Below, piece by piece: positions 26,987 through 37,574 of a DNA stretch of 64,000 bases; positions within the stretch are counted from its first letter, which is position 1; each line of letters opens with the position of its first letter. The DNA lies in the NCBI RefSeq assembly GCF_013166575.1, contig NZ_JABKKE010000002.1, positions 124,001 through 188,000 on the forward strand, written 5' to 3'. Source of the stretch: Xylanibacter rodentium. GTDB lineage: Bacteria; Bacteroidota; Bacteroidia; Bacteroidales; Bacteroidaceae. The position numbers were made by a program, and so were the translations under genes. The notes beneath the pieces were generated by a model. The model was given only the letters and a program-made list of their open reading frames with translations, made no database searches and had not been told where the DNA came from.

Positions 26987-27691
26987 ATGGCTACAAAGGA
27001 AGATTTTGATAAACGGAACATCATAGAATCCATATCGGAGCTATGGGAGCTACTCTCACCTACCGAACAGGAATATCTGATGGAAAATATCAGAATAACA
27101 TGTTTACATAAAAACGAAATCATATATCAGACAAACGAATATCCTCAATTCCTAATGTGTCTTCTGAAAGGAAAAGTAAAAATACACATGGACGGTGTAG
27201 GAGGACGTGATCAGATAATCAGACTGATCAACCGCAAAGGGCTCTTCGGTTTTAGAGCTGCTTTCGCAGGAGAAAAATATCTCAATGCGGCCTCAGCCTT
27301 TGAAGACTCTGTAATTTGCATGATACCAATAAATGTAATCAAAAAGCTTATTGTCAGAAACACGGCATTGGCCATATACTTCATCAAACAACTGTCAACC
27401 ATGCTCGGAATAGCAGATGTGCGCACTGTCAATCTGACACAGAAACACATAAGAGCACGATTAGCCGAATCGCTGTTGTCACTTAAAGAAAAATACGGAG
27501 TAAACAAAGACACACTGACGCTTGACATATCAATGAGCCGTGAAGACCTGGCCAACTTGTCAAATATGACTACAAGCAATGCCATACGCACACTGTCGTC
27601 ATTCGCCCAAGAAAACATCATAGCCATTGATGGTAAGAAAATAAAGATTATCGACGACGAAAAACTGCGAAACATTTCAGAAATGGGATAA
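26987..27691 (+). CDS. Crp/Fnr family transcriptional regulator
   Basis: 234 aa. The N-terminal cyclic nucleotide-binding-like beta-roll (about 25-135) includes FLMCLLKGKVKIHMDG and GLFGFRAAFAGEKYL. A dimer helix follows, then a winged helix-turn-helix at about 170-225 (DISMSREDLANLSNMTTSNAIRTL). The usual cAMP-contacting Arg/Ser pair is not evident and there is no cysteine cluster as in Fnr, so the effector is unknown. It is transcribed divergently from the alpha-glucan operon, which makes that operon a possible target. Confidence 0.88.
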   Translation: MATKEDFDKRNIIESISELWELLSPTEQEYLMENIRITCLHKNEIIYQTNEYPQFLMCLLKGKVKIHMDGVGGRDQIIRLINRKGLFGFRAAFAGEKYLNAASAFEDSVICMIPINVIKKLIVRNTALAIYFIKQLSTMLGIADVRTVNLTQKHIRARLAESLLSLKEKYGVNKDTLTLDISMSREDLANLSNMTTSNAIRTLSSFAQENIIAIDGKKIKIIDDEKLRNISEMG

Positions 27692-27715
27692 TGCCCGATT
27701 ACTTCAACCGGGCAT
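27691..27715. terminator. Weak hairpin between convergent genes
   Basis: ATGCCCG pairs with CGGGCAT across an 11-nt loop, between the Crp/Fnr stop and the opposite-strand stop at 27740. It has no clear U-tract. Confidence 0.4.
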
Positions 27716-27739
27716 CAGTCAGCAGATTATGATAATATT

Positions 27740-28675
27740 TCAATCTGGAATAAGGAAGTTTATAACCTCCTTATCCACATTTATCCAATATGATCCTACT
27801 GGAGTGGACATCAGCCGTCCGTCTATTCCCAACATGGCATGCTTGGCTTCAATCACATGCACTTCGTCGGTACGGTAAGCATGCACGCTATGATGGCTCA
27901 GAAAACGTCCTGTAAACAACAGCCATATGCCGACAAACAATTGTATTATTTTAGGACTATAAACCACCGACACATCCACCATGCCATTATATGGTACGGC
28001 ATTGGGAGTCTGCCCATACCCAGGTCCGCTGCCCACACATACATTCATCACACGGCGTTTCACCACCTCCGAATTTATCTTCAGTTGCATCTTATAGTCA
28101 AGACGGTGAAAAAACATAAGCAGCAACGATACGGCAAATGACAACGTACGCGAACCGAGAAGACTGCGTGTCTGACGGCGCAGATTCATAATGTCGGCAA
28201 TAAGTCCTATATTGATACAATTGAGGAAATACCTGTGACACTTTTCTCCTCTTTTGTTAGTATATCTTACACATCCCAAATCCACTTTCCTCACACGGCG
28301 TTTTATAAGCCAATCCACCGTCTGCTGCACGTCACTCTCTTTAAAATTCCAAAAACGGGCAAAGTCGTTTACAACACCGTTGGGAATAACGCCAAGCACA
28401 ACCCGGTCTCTCACCTGCTTCTCAACGTTCATAAGACAATTAACAGCATCATTAAGTGCCGAATCTCCACCGGCCACAATAATTGTATTGTAACCGTTGT
28501 TGACAAGCATGCGCATCAACCGTTCCACACTGTCTTCATTTTCGCTTTGAACAAAATCATAAAGCACCCCACGTGCATCAAGTGCACGCTTTATTTTGGC
28601 CCACTGCTTGCGTCCGCGGCTGAAGCCTGACTTGGGACAATAGAGCACGCCCCATCTTGATGTTTCTATAGCCAT
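27740..28675 (-). CDS. Diacylglycerol/lipid kinase family protein
   Basis: 311 aa, ATP-dependent lipid kinase fold (DAGK catalytic domain). The nucleotide-binding region has IIVAGGDSALNDAVN (about 80-95), a GGDS variant of the usual GGDGT motif. VVLGVIPNGVVNDFARFW (about 112-130) is the second conserved region. The C-terminal beta-sandwich has VCVGSGPGYGQTPNAVPYNGMVDVSVV (split here across about 210-240). The substrate may be diacylglycerol, sphingoid base or another lipid; Bacteroidales make sphingolipids, so a sphingoid substrate is possible but unproven. It lies 50 bp downstream of miaA. Confidence 0.85.
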   Translation of the reverse strand: MAIETSRWGVLYCPKSGFSRGRKQWAKIKRALDARGVLYDFVQSENEDSVERLMRMLVNNGYNTIIVAGGDSALNDAVNCLMNVEKQVRDRVVLGVIPNGVVNDFARFWNFKESDVQQTVDWLIKRRVRKVDLGCVRYTNKRGEKCHRYFLNCINIGLIADIMNLRRQTRSLLGSRTLSFAVSLLLMFFHRLDYKMQLKINSEVVKRRVMNVCVGSGPGYGQTPNAVPYNGMVDVSVVYSPKIIQLFVGIWLLFTGRFLSHHSVHAYRTDEVHVIEAKHAMLGIDGRLMSTPVGSYWINVDKEVINFLIPD

Positions 28676-28725
28676 TTTAATTTGACGATTTAAGATTTAA
28701 ATTCCAGAATGTAAACCTTCATGCT

Positions 28726-29655
28726 TTATTTGTTACGGTCTATTTTCAATATCTCGGCAACCTTTTCTTCCATCGGCAGCATTGCATCTATCCAATGTAT
28801 CGTAAAGCCACGTCGCTCCATCCCCCTGAACCATGTCATCTGCCGCTTGGAAAACTGATGTATGGCTATTTCAAGCAAACGAAACATTTCCTCATATGTG
28901 ATACGACCTATGACATATTCAGTCACAAATTTATACTCAAGACCATAATATATCAGGTCGTCAGCAGCAATACCACTATCCAATAAGGCCCTTATCTCAT
29001 CAACCAAGCCACCTTCAAGACGTCGGCAAAGACGGTCTGTGATACGGTGACGACGCTCTTCACGCTCAACATCTATACCTATTATTATAGAGTCTGTCGG
29101 TGGAGTATCGGACTCAGCAGCAGGATTATCACCACTGAATATCTCTATTTCTATTGCCCTTATGGCCCGTTTTGCCGTGTCGACATCAGTCTTGTTGTGC
29201 ATTGTGGAACCATTACGGCATTTCAGGTCCATCAGCATAGCAGTCAGTTCAGCCAAAGTTTTACCCTCCAAACGTGCCCTCAATTCTTTGTTCTCCGGAA
29301 CCGGTGCCAGACGGTATCCCTTAAGCACAGCTTCTATATACAATCCTGTACCGCCGCAAAGTATAGGCCTCCGTCCCCGAGACACTATGGCATCATAAGC
29401 CAAACGGAAGTCACGCTGGTACTGAAACAGGTTATACCGTGTCCCTGGCTCGGCTATGTCTATCAGATAATATGGTATCTGCCGACCATCAACGGCATAA
29501 TCAGACAAATCTTTACCTGTACCAATATCCATCCGACGATATACCTGACGTGAGTCGGCACTTATTATCTCACATCCAAGTCTATCGGCTAACGCGGCGG
29601 CCAACGCTGTCTTACCACTCGCTGTCGGACCGAGTATGGTTATCATCTTATCCAT
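28726..29655 (-). CDS. miaA: tRNA dimethylallyltransferase
   Basis: Adds a dimethylallyl group to A37 of tRNAs that read UNN codons. P-loop GPTASGKT at residues 8-15, then ISADSRQVYRRMDIGTGK and YYLIDIAEPGTRYNLFQYQ, and the GGTGLYIEAVLKGY motif at about 100. I chose the ATG at 29655 (MDKMITILGPT); Met4 at 29646 is an alternative. The in-frame upstream extension reaches into the -7 motif and the gapA terminator region and is unlike MiaA. About 309 aa, normal for the family. Confidence 0.93.
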   Translation of the reverse strand: MDKMITILGPTASGKTALAAALADRLGCEIISADSRQVYRRMDIGTGKDLSDYAVDGRQIPYYLIDIAEPGTRYNLFQYQRDFRLAYDAIVSRGRRPILCGGTGLYIEAVLKGYRLAPVPENKELRARLEGKTLAELTAMLMDLKCRNGSTMHNKTDVDTAKRAIRAIEIEIFSGDNPAAESDTPPTDSIIIGIDVEREERRHRITDRLCRRLEGGLVDEIRALLDSGIAADDLIYYGLEYKFVTEYVIGRITYEEMFRLLEIAIHQFSKRQMTWFRGMERRGFTIHWIDAMLPMEEKVAEILKIDRNK

Positions 29656-29706
29656 TTTTTGTATACAGAATACTTTTAACAGGTCTGAATAAAAAACATT
29701 TGTCGG

Positions 29707-29714
29707 CAAAAATA
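29707..29714 (-). promoter_or_regulatory. Possible -7 element of miaA
   Basis: CAAAAATA on the plus strand reads TATTTTTG on the minus strand, about 52 bp before the chosen miaA start. It overlaps the A/T-run after the gapA terminator. Confidence 0.4.
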
Positions 29715-29724
29715 ATAAAAAAAA

Positions 29725-29747
29725 GCCATCCTGCAATGCAGGACGGC
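29725..29747 (-). terminator. Terminator of gapA
   Basis: A 10-bp stem (29725-29734 with 29738-29747, one G-T pair) with a 3-nt loop. On the minus strand it is followed by a long U-rich run. Confidence 0.85.
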
Positions 29748-29780
29748 CTGTTTTTATCGCTTTAACAGCTAAAATGTTGA

Positions 29781-30806
<1,026 letters not shown>

Positions 30807-30928
30807 TTAAAAGGGTTTAATATCTGTATTTTAAAAATTTAGAATAAAAGTTGCGAGAACACCCTCTTTTGAGTAATGAATATCCAAAATAATGATGCCT
30901 TGCAGCATATTTTTTCTATTTTCGGGCG

Positions 30929-30936
30929 CAAAGTTA
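30929..30936 (-). promoter_or_regulatory. -7 promoter element of gapA
   Basis: CAAAGTTA on the plus strand reads TAACTTTG on the minus strand. It lies only 12 bp from the opposing -7 motif of mscL. Confidence 0.6.
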
Positions 30937-30948
30937 CGAAAAAAAATC

Positions 30949-30956
30949 TATATTTG
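30949..30956 (+). promoter_or_regulatory. -7 promoter element of mscL
   Basis: TATATTTG, 40 bp before the mscL ATG. It excludes the longer in-frame start at 30876. Confidence 0.65.
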
Positions 30957-30995
30957 CAGCGTAAAACAGTATTAAAATATATAAAAAACGAAACC

Positions 30996-31430
30996 ATGAG
31001 TAAATTCATCAACGAATTTAAAGAGTTCGCCGTAAAAGGCAACGCCGTCGATATGGCAGTCGGCGTAATCATAGGAGGTGCTTTCGGCAAAATAGTAACA
31101 TCAGTGGTCAACGACATCATCATGCCTCCAATAGGATGGTTCATCGGTGGAGTCAAATTCACCGATCTCAAATTCACACTGCCGGAAGTCAATTTGCCAG
31201 GCATTGAGAAACTCGAACCTGTAACAGTGAACTACGGAAACTTCATGCAGACCGTCTTCGACTTCATCATCATAGCTTTCTGCGTGTTCATGCTTGTGAA
31301 AGGAATCAACCGTCTTACCAAAAAGGAGACCAAAGACAAAGCCGCAACCACAGCTCCTCCGGCATCACCCAAACCATCCGCTGAAGAGAAACTGCTCGCT
31401 GAGATACGTGACCTGCTGAAAGAGAAATAA
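30996..31430 (+). CDS. mscL: Large-conductance mechanosensitive channel
   Basis: Inner-membrane pressure-release channel that opens on hypo-osmotic shock. From the ATG at 30996 the protein is 144 aa. The N-terminal helix [16 protein letters not shown] leads into TM1 ([20 protein letters not shown]). A periplasmic loop follows, then TM2 ([21 protein letters not shown]) and a cytoplasmic helix ([17 protein letters not shown]). All are standard for MscL. Its TAA shares one base with the ATG of the DUF362 gene, so the two are probably translationally coupled. Confidence 0.96.
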   Translation: MSKFINEFKEFAVKGNAVDMAVGVIIGGAFGKIVTSVVNDIIMPPIGWFIGGVKFTDLKFTLPEVNLPGIEKLEPVTVNYGNFMQTVFDFIIIAFCVFMLVKGINRLTKKETKDKAATTAPPASPKPSAEEKLLAEIRDLLKEK

Positions 31431-32707
31431 TGATCCGTCTGAAGCATAAGGCCATGATTACCGCTCTGGGCATGGCTTTTTTGTCTGCCACAAGCATTTC
31501 AGTAGTCGGTCAGGAACCTATAAGACCCAAACTGTTTGTAGCACCCAACGAGCCACTCGGCAAGGCACAAGGTGCTGTTCCCGGACGCGTAGCCTGGGTA
31601 CATTCACCCGGAGTGGCCCAATGGGACGGACTGTCCGGACTATGGGTTGAAGACCGATGGAACGACCAAGAGAAAGCCGACGCCATGATACGCGAGACCA
31701 TAGCTCTGGTCGGTGGCAGGACGGACGCTGCAAAAGGCTGGGCGGCCATGTTCCGCGACTTCAACAAGCGCCACGGCAAAGGTAGCCGGAAATACCGCAA
31801 AGGCGAGAAGATTGCCGTGAAGCTGAACATGAACAACGCCATTACGCATCACGACACAATCGACCTCAATTCGTCGCCATTCGTAACCCTTGCCCTCGTC
31901 AGATCACTCGTCAACGACGGCGGTGTGCGGCCGGCCGACATAATCGTATGCGAACCGAGCCGTGCAATAACTGACAGCATCTATGACAAGATACACCGTG
32001 AATTTCCCGAAGTGGTATTCATAGACAACATCGGAGGCAATGGACGGCAGAAATGCGAATATTATGCCAAACGAATAACATATTCGGTGGACAACGGCAA
32101 GATGGCGCGCGGCATAGCCAAGTGCATAGCCGATGCCGACTACGTCATAAACAGCGCTTTGCTGAAGACACATTCCGGCCCAGGTGTGACGCTGACGGGC
32201 AAAAACTGGTATGGCGCCACTGACATAGCCCTGCAATGGCGCAAAAACGCACACAACAACGTAAGTCAGGACAAACGTCACGGCAAACCAGGATACAAGA
32301 CTTTTGTAGACTTCATATCACATCCGGACATGGGCGGAAAATGCCTGCTGTTCCTTATTGACGGTACTTACGGTTCGCGCGATGTCAACGGAGCACCGCA
32401 TCCCAAATGGCAGAAAGAGCCATTCTGTAACGACTGGGCCTGCTCCATCATCGCATCACAGGACGCACTGGCTGCCGATGCCGTGGCCATGGACATAATA
32501 ATAGGCGAATGGCCCGAATTCGGCAGTTTGAACTATTGTGACGAATATCTCCGCGAGGCGGCCACCATCCCCGACCCTCCCAGCGGTACGATATACAAGC
32601 GCGACGGCAAACCAATTGAGAAGCCACTCGGACTGATGGAGCACTGGAACAACTCATCGGAACGCTTGTACAAAGCTATTGACATGAAGTATAAAAAGTT
32701 GTTTTAG
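31430..32707 (+). CDS. DUF362 domain protein, exported
   Basis: 425 aa. The N-terminus has a hydrophobic signal-like segment (MITALGMAFLSATSISVVGQ, after a short basic lead), so it is probably exported; Met9 is an alternative start. The DUF362 body includes IAVKLNMN (about 125), LALVRSLVNDGG and IIVCEPSRAITDSIYD (about 170-185), and VINSALLKTHSGPGVTLTGKNWYG (split around 240-262). DUF362 proteins often occur with iron-sulfur domains, but no ferredoxin-type cysteine cluster is present here. Function unknown. It overlaps the mscL stop by one base, so the two share a transcript. Confidence 0.8.
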   Translation: MIRLKHKAMITALGMAFLSATSISVVGQEPIRPKLFVAPNEPLGKAQGAVPGRVAWVHSPGVAQWDGLSGLWVEDRWNDQEKADAMIRETIALVGGRTDAAKGWAAMFRDFNKRHGKGSRKYRKGEKIAVKLNMNNAITHHDTIDLNSSPFVTLALVRSLVNDGGVRPADIIVCEPSRAITDSIYDKIHREFPEVVFIDNIGGNGRQKCEYYAKRITYSVDNGKMARGIAKCIADADYVINSALLKTHSGPGVTLTGKNWYGATDIALQWRKNAHNNVSQDKRHGKPGYKTFVDFISHPDMGGKCLLFLIDGTYGSRDVNGAPHPKWQKEPFCNDWACSIIASQDALAADAVAMDIIIGEWPEFGSLNYCDEYLREAATIPDPPSGTIYKRDGKPIEKPLGLMEHWNNSSERLYKAIDMKYKKLF

Positions 32708-32771
32708 GAGTTAAAGGAGTTAACGGGAATTGTCGCTTCCTGCTGTCGCTCAAGAGTTAAAGACAAATGCT
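32707..32771. repeat. Intergenic repeat, copy 1 (GGAGTTAAAGGAGTTAACGG... family)
   Basis: Begins GGAGTTAAAGGAGTTAACGG and ends GAGTTAAAGACAAATGCT (32754-32771). A related stretch at 49175-49221 has AAAGGAGTTATCGCGG and GAGTCAAAGACAAATGCT with a similar spacing. Confidence 0.6.
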
Positions 32772-32776
32772 TCTAA

Positions 32777-32840
32777 ACAAACAAGACGCCAAAGGAGTTG
32801 GACGGGAATGTCCCTCTGCTCCTTTGACGCCTTTGTTTTT
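32777..32840 (+). terminator. Probable terminator of the mscL-DUF362 operon
   Basis: CAAAGGAG / CTCCTTTG forms the core of an extended imperfect hairpin, ending in TTTGTTTTT (to 32840). Confidence 0.6.
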
Positions 32841-32910
32841 AACAGATGGCGACCCGGACGGAATCTGATGTCATTGACATCACTTTCAAATCTTATTAAT
32901 TTTATTCTAT

Positions 32911-32947
32911 AATGTTATTGACTTTATCGAGTGATGTCAATAACATC
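32911..32947. repeat. Small palindrome, copy 2
   Basis: AATGTTATTGAC (32911-32922) and GTCAATAACATC (32936-32947) around a 13-nt loop match the core of the palindrome at 4890-4932. A related short palindrome, TGATGTCATTGACATCA, lies just upstream at about 32867-32883. Confidence 0.8.
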
Positions 32948-33071
32948 TGATTCCGGCAAAGCCGTAACGGCATAACGTATTGACAATAATGACTTTGGCT
33001 TTAAGCCCCGAGCGACCGCAGAAAGCGACTATTGCCATAATTGCAAGCTATGCAACAGCCTCTTAAAAAAA

Positions 33072-35462
33072 CTACATCTTCACCGAAACCTTCTTGCCGG
33101 TGTACTTCACATTCTTTGTCTTTCCGTCCGGAGTGGTCACAGTGAACGTGCGACTGGCCAGCATGCCGGGATATGCCCCACGGCGTGAACCGATAGTCAG
33201 CATGCGCGACTTGTCGCTCCACGTCATCGGAATCTCGGTGTACTGTCCCTTTTGATAGTTATAGTTGTCGCCCTCGTCCTCGTAGAGTGTAAACGAAGCA
33301 TTAGCACCGGGATATACGCGCAGGGTGATGTTGTCCCACGCTTTCTCGTTGACATACTGAAGATCCTGCCCAATAGGCAGAATGCTACCGGCCTTGACAT
33401 ATAACGGCGAACGGGCAATGGGAGCGTCGGCCTTTATATTCTGTCCGCCGTCCAGTCTGGCATTTGTCCAGTAGTCGTACCACTGCGTGCCGGCAGGCAG
33501 ATACACCTCATACGTTCTATTCTCATTCCAGTCTACAGCAGGCCATCCGTTGTTGTCGTTGCTGTTCTGCTTGTTCCATCCCGAGTTCTCGTCGGTCTTG
33601 ACAATCTTCTCCTTGGTGTAAAGCGGATCTACCACAGGACATACCAGCAGACTGCGGCCGAACATGAACTGACGCCCTATATTCCATGTATTTTTGTCAT
33701 CCTTGAAGTCCATCATCAATGCACGCATAAAACTATCGTCATTCTTGCTCACCTGCCAGCTTGTGCTGTATATATAAGGTAAAAGACGATAGCGCATCTT
33801 CACGGCCGAAACGAGGGCGTCGTATACCGGCTCGCCCGCCTTGCCATAGTAATAAAGTTCACGATACACATCCGTACCATGGCTTCTCATCATAGGACAG
33901 AACAGGCCGAACTGCATCCAGCGCACGTAAAGTTCCTGATACTGAGGATTGCTGGTAGCCGAATTATCCTGATAGTGGCGATTGTACGAACCGGCAAAGA
34001 ATCCGCCAATGTCGGTGTTCACATTAGGATTTGCAGTAAGAGTGTGGTTTAGGCAGAGAGGGACCTGATTACGCAACGACTGCCACGAACTTCCAACATC
34101 ACCGCTCCACGTGTTTGCACCATAACGCTGCTGACCGGCAAAATAGGAACGGGTAAGGATGAACACACGCTTGTCACTGTCCACCGCACGCTGATGTTCA
34201 TCCACGCCACCTACGGTCATGAACGGAAACAGGTTGCGCACCGAGCGGTAAGAGCCTGCCGAGCATTTCTCGTCAAGGTCAGATTCCTTGTAGTTCACGT
34301 GGTCCGGATCGGTAGAGTCCATCCACCACGCGTCGATACCCATCTTGTGCAGGCGCGACAGGTTTTCCCAATATATGTCGCGGGCTTCGCTACTGTAACA
34401 GTCGTACACACGAACACCCGACGGATAGTCCTTGCGCGGAGGCCACGATGTGAGTCCTGATTCGGGCCATGTCTCAAACGAAAATAGCAGGCCCTTGTCC
34501 TTGAGCTGCCTGAACGGCTTGGTCTGAGGGCCAAAGCTGGACCATATGCTGATACTTATGTGTGCATTCCTGTCATGCACCTCATCTATCATCTGCTGTG
34601 CCCTGTCGAAGTCGGGGTTGACAAACTCCATCGCATTCCATGTGTAATTTGAGCCCCAATACTGCCAATCCTGAATTATTCCGTCGAAGGGTATCTTCAT
34701 TTCACGGTACTTGCGCACCACCTCAAGCAACTCGTTTTGTGTCTTGTAACGTTCGCGGCTCTGATGAAATCCGTATGTCCACAACGGAAGCATAGGCACC
34801 TTGCCCGTAAGGTGCCTCATTTCGCGTATCACTCCATCGGCATTTTCACCATACATAAAATAATAATCTACAACATCTCCTACCTGACTTTCCAACTCCA
34901 ATGTCTTGTTATCGTCAATCCTGGTCGGTGAATAGTTGTCCCAAAAGATTCCATAACCTTTTATACTCTGAAAGAAATGAGCGAAATCTTCAAGATTGGA
35001 CTGTTGCATCTTACGATGTTCGCCGCGCAAAGACATCTTGCCATTCTGCATCATGCCGATGCCGTAGATTGGCTCGTCGGCACCGAGCGCAAAACACTGC
35101 TTCACCTTATATGAACCTTTGTCCGGTCCATCCACGATAGGAGTAAAAGCATACTCACCCTCTGTCAAAAGAGGTGTACCGTCGGTAGTGGCAAACACCA
35201 CCCGGCCCGACTTATCATCCACCGTGACATTGAGCTTTGCAGACTTGTACACTGTCTGGCCGGCATTCGCTGTCGTCTTCAACTTCACATTCTCAGGTGA
35301 TGCTGTCACCACAAGCGACTTTCTTTCTACGGAATTATTATCCGGGGTTTTGGTTACACGGACTATGCCGGGAGTGAAAAACTTCACATGCACCTTCTGT
35401 CCCATGACATGCACGGATGCCATCATCATGGCAACAGCCAACATACATATTCTTCTATTCAT
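33072..35462 (-). CDS. Glycoside hydrolase family 31 (alpha-xylosidase/alpha-glucosidase type), secreted
   Basis: Retaining exo-alpha-glycosidase. The start at 35462 (MNRRICMLAVAMMMASVHVMGQ) gives a proper signal peptide; the longer in-frame start lacks one. 796 aa. An N-terminal beta-sandwich is followed by the TIM barrel: LWTYGFHQSRERYKTQNELL (about 225-245), FDGIIQDWQYWGSN (about 258-271), and the nucleophile Asp382 in WWMDSTDPDH. VFILTRSYFAGQQRYGANTW and WSGDVGSSW follow at about 430-455. The QDWQYWG strand resembles alpha-xylosidases such as those of xyloglucan loci, but specificity is inferred. It stands alone, away from any SusCD pair, with a long leader (about 160 nt). Confidence 0.9.
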   Translation of the reverse strand: MNRRICMLAVAMMMASVHVMGQKVHVKFFTPGIVRVTKTPDNNSVERKSLVVTASPENVKLKTTANAGQTVYKSAKLNVTVDDKSGRVVFATTDGTPLLTEGEYAFTPIVDGPDKGSYKVKQCFALGADEPIYGIGMMQNGKMSLRGEHRKMQQSNLEDFAHFFQSIKGYGIFWDNYSPTRIDDNKTLELESQVGDVVDYYFMYGENADGVIREMRHLTGKVPMLPLWTYGFHQSRERYKTQNELLEVVRKYREMKIPFDGIIQDWQYWGSNYTWNAMEFVNPDFDRAQQMIDEVHDRNAHISISIWSSFGPQTKPFRQLKDKGLLFSFETWPESGLTSWPPRKDYPSGVRVYDCYSSEARDIYWENLSRLHKMGIDAWWMDSTDPDHVNYKESDLDEKCSAGSYRSVRNLFPFMTVGGVDEHQRAVDSDKRVFILTRSYFAGQQRYGANTWSGDVGSSWQSLRNQVPLCLNHTLTANPNVNTDIGGFFAGSYNRHYQDNSATSNPQYQELYVRWMQFGLFCPMMRSHGTDVYRELYYYGKAGEPVYDALVSAVKMRYRLLPYIYSTSWQVSKNDDSFMRALMMDFKDDKNTWNIGRQFMFGRSLLVCPVVDPLYTKEKIVKTDENSGWNKQNSNDNNGWPAVDWNENRTYEVYLPAGTQWYDYWTNARLDGGQNIKADAPIARSPLYVKAGSILPIGQDLQYVNEKAWDNITLRVYPGANASFTLYEDEGDNYNYQKGQYTEIPMTWSDKSRMLTIGSRRGAYPGMLASRTFTVTTPDGKTKNVKYTGKKVSVKM

Positions 35463-35628
35463 TTCATTTTTATTTTTAGTGTTACATTTGTTCCATCCTT
35501 CACAACCCGGCAGCAAATCCTGTTCTGTACGATTCACAGTCCTAATATCGTCCGATTGACATCAGAACTGGTCCTTCAGCCATGCTTTAACGTCTGGCAA
35601 ATGCCGGTTCGATTGACAATTCGTAATG

Positions 35629-35636
35629 CAAATATA
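35629..35636 (-). promoter_or_regulatory. -7 promoter element of the GH31 gene
   Basis: CAAATATA on the plus strand reads TATATTTG on the minus strand, about 167 bp before the ATG at 35462. Confidence 0.5.
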
Positions 35637-35774
35637 GATATTAAAGCCTCCTTTGTTTTTTCTTATTCGTCACATATCCTTTTCAATATGTATCATCACC
35701 CCTCATTTTCTTCACAATTACCACTCTCGTTCATCATGTATACCATCAGTACACTTGGATTGCTTCATAAAGAA

Positions 35775-35815
35775 AGACCGCATCCCGATATCATTGCAAT
35801 ATCCGGATACGGTCT
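35775..35815 (-). terminator. Probable terminator of guaA
   Basis: AGACCGCATCCCGATAT pairs with 35799-35815 with two mismatches. On the minus strand it is followed by CTTTCTTTATG. Confidence 0.65.
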
Positions 35816-35877
35816 GTATATGTATATCGTCACCTCATTAAGGAGGGAACGGAATTAATACTGGGGTAAATCCTGTC

Positions 35878-37488
35878 CTACTCCCACTCGATTGTCGATG
35901 GCGGTTTTGACGATATGTCGTAGCACACGCGGTTTACTCCACGCACCTTGTTGATAATCTCATTAGACACCTTTGCAAGAAAATCATAAGGCAAATGTGC
36001 CCAGTCGGCAGTCATGGCATCGGTACTGGTCACGGCACGCAAAGCAACCGGATTCTCGTATGTACGCTCGTCGCCCATCACTCCGACAGAGCGCACCGTG
36101 GACAACAGAACGGCACCGGCCTGCCAAATCTGATCATAAAGCGACACTTCCACCTCTCCGTCAGTCATCGCTGCGGGAACACCTGCGGCCAGCACACGGC
36201 GTGCCTCCTCGCCCGACAGACGAACCTTGTAGTCGCGCAGTCCGCGGATGTATATGTCGTCGGCATCCTGAAGCACACGCACCTTCTCACGGGTGATGTC
36301 ACCGAGTATGCGCACGGCAAGCCCCGGTCCGGGGAACGGATGGCGAGTGATGAGGTGCTCGGGCATGCCAAGCTGGCGACCCACACGGCGCACCTCGTCC
36401 TTGAAGAGCCATTTGAGCGGTTCGCATAGTTGCAGATGCATTTCTTCGGGCAGTCCGCCAACGTTGTGATGGCTCTTTATGACCTTGCCCGTTATGTTGA
36501 GCGACTCGATACGGTCCGGGTATATCGTACCCTGTGCCAGCCATTTCGCCCCCGTAATCTTACGTGCCTCAGCGTTGAAAACCTCTACAAAGTCACGGCC
36601 TATTATCTTACGCTTCTGCTCGGGATCGGTCACTCCGGCAAGATCTGCAAAGAATTTCTCACTCGCATCAACACCTATTACATTAAGTCCAAGACATTCA
36701 TAATCGTGCATAACATCGCTAAACTCATTCTTTCGCAACATGCCATGGTCAACGAAGATGCACGTCAGATTATTGCCAATGGCACGATTGAGCAAAACGG
36801 CAGCCACCGATGAGTCTACGCCACCGCTCAGTCCGAGGATTACGCGGTCATCACCCACCTGGGCCTTCAACTCGGCCACTGTAGTGTCTACAAACGATGC
36901 TGCACTCCAGTCCTGCTTCGAACCGCAGATGTCCACCACAAAGTTCTTGAGCAACTGCGTGCCCTGCACCGAGTGGAACACCTCTGGATGGAACTGCACG
37001 GCCCATACCGGATTCTCCTTAGAGGCGTAGGCTGCATATTTCACATCGTTGGTCGACGCGATGCACTCGAAACCTTCCGGAATAGCGGTGATGGTGTCGC
37101 CATGACTCATCCATACCTGCGAATTGTCAGCAAATTCCTTGAACAGTGGATTTTCCTTGTCAAAACTCTGCAAGTGGGCACGCCCATACTCACGAGAGTC
37201 GGCTTTTTCCACCCGTCCGCCGAGCGTATGGGAAATAAACTGTGCTCCGTAGCAGATACCAAGCACCGGCAAGCGACCCACAAACTGGCTCAAATCAACT
37301 TTGAAAGCCTCCGGGTCGTGCACCGAATAAGGAGAACCGCTCAGGATTACACCTATCACCGACGGATCATCCTTTGGGAACTTGTTGTACGGAAGAATCT
37401 CGCAAAAAGTGTCCAACTCGCGAACACGACGGCCTATGAGCTGTGTGGTCTGTGATCCGAAGTCGAGAATGATAATCTTCTGTTGCAT
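35878..37488 (-). CDS. guaA: GMP synthase (glutamine-hydrolysing)
   Basis: Makes GMP from XMP, ATP and glutamine. 536 aa, two-domain type. The class I glutamine amidotransferase domain (about 1-195) starts [20 protein letters not shown], with the nucleophile Cys in GICYGAQ (about 78-84) and the His/Glu pair in [10 protein letters not shown]. The ATP pyrophosphatase domain has the PP-loop [10 protein letters not shown] (about 220-229). The C-terminal dimerisation domain ends with [16 protein letters not shown], the conserved GuaA end. Monocistronic by appearance. Confidence 0.97.
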   Translation of the reverse strand: MQQKIIILDFGSQTTQLIGRRVRELDTFCEILPYNKFPKDDPSVIGVILSGSPYSVHDPEAFKVDLSQFVGRLPVLGICYGAQFISHTLGGRVEKADSREYGRAHLQSFDKENPLFKEFADNSQVWMSHGDTITAIPEGFECIASTNDVKYAAYASKENPVWAVQFHPEVFHSVQGTQLLKNFVVDICGSKQDWSAASFVDTTVAELKAQVGDDRVILGLSGGVDSSVAAVLLNRAIGNNLTCIFVDHGMLRKNEFSDVMHDYECLGLNVIGVDASEKFFADLAGVTDPEQKRKIIGRDFVEVFNAEARKITGAKWLAQGTIYPDRIESLNITGKVIKSHHNVGGLPEEMHLQLCEPLKWLFKDEVRRVGRQLGMPEHLITRHPFPGPGLAVRILGDITREKVRVLQDADDIYIRGLRDYKVRLSGEEARRVLAAGVPAAMTDGEVEVSLYDQIWQAGAVLLSTVRSVGVMGDERTYENPVALRAVTSTDAMTADWAHLPYDFLAKVSNEIINKVRGVNRVCYDISSKPPSTIEWE

Positions 37489-37574
37489 ATTTTTTTTATA
37501 ATGTTAGGGGAGTTAAAGAAATTTGAGGTTTAAAAACCGATTATTCCGTTACTCCAGATTATATTGAATCATTT

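Larger units (their letters stand above)
32708..33071. other. Repeat-rich intergenic region between convergent genes
   Basis: 364 bp with no credible gene. It holds the repeat at 32707-32771, a terminator-like hairpin, and the small palindrome at 32911-32947. Confidence 0.65.
35463..35877. other. Intergenic region between GH31 and guaA genes
   Basis: 415 bp holding the GH31 promoter and long leader, and the guaA terminator hairpin at 35775-35815. No other gene is seen. Confidence 0.6.

Noticed and set aside
29656-29736. Start of miaA at 29736
   Set aside because: It runs into the gapA terminator region; the P-loop should lie near residue 10, as it does from 29655.
35463-35537. Start of the GH31 gene at 35537
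   Set aside because: The 25 extra residues would bury the signal peptide that begins at 35462.
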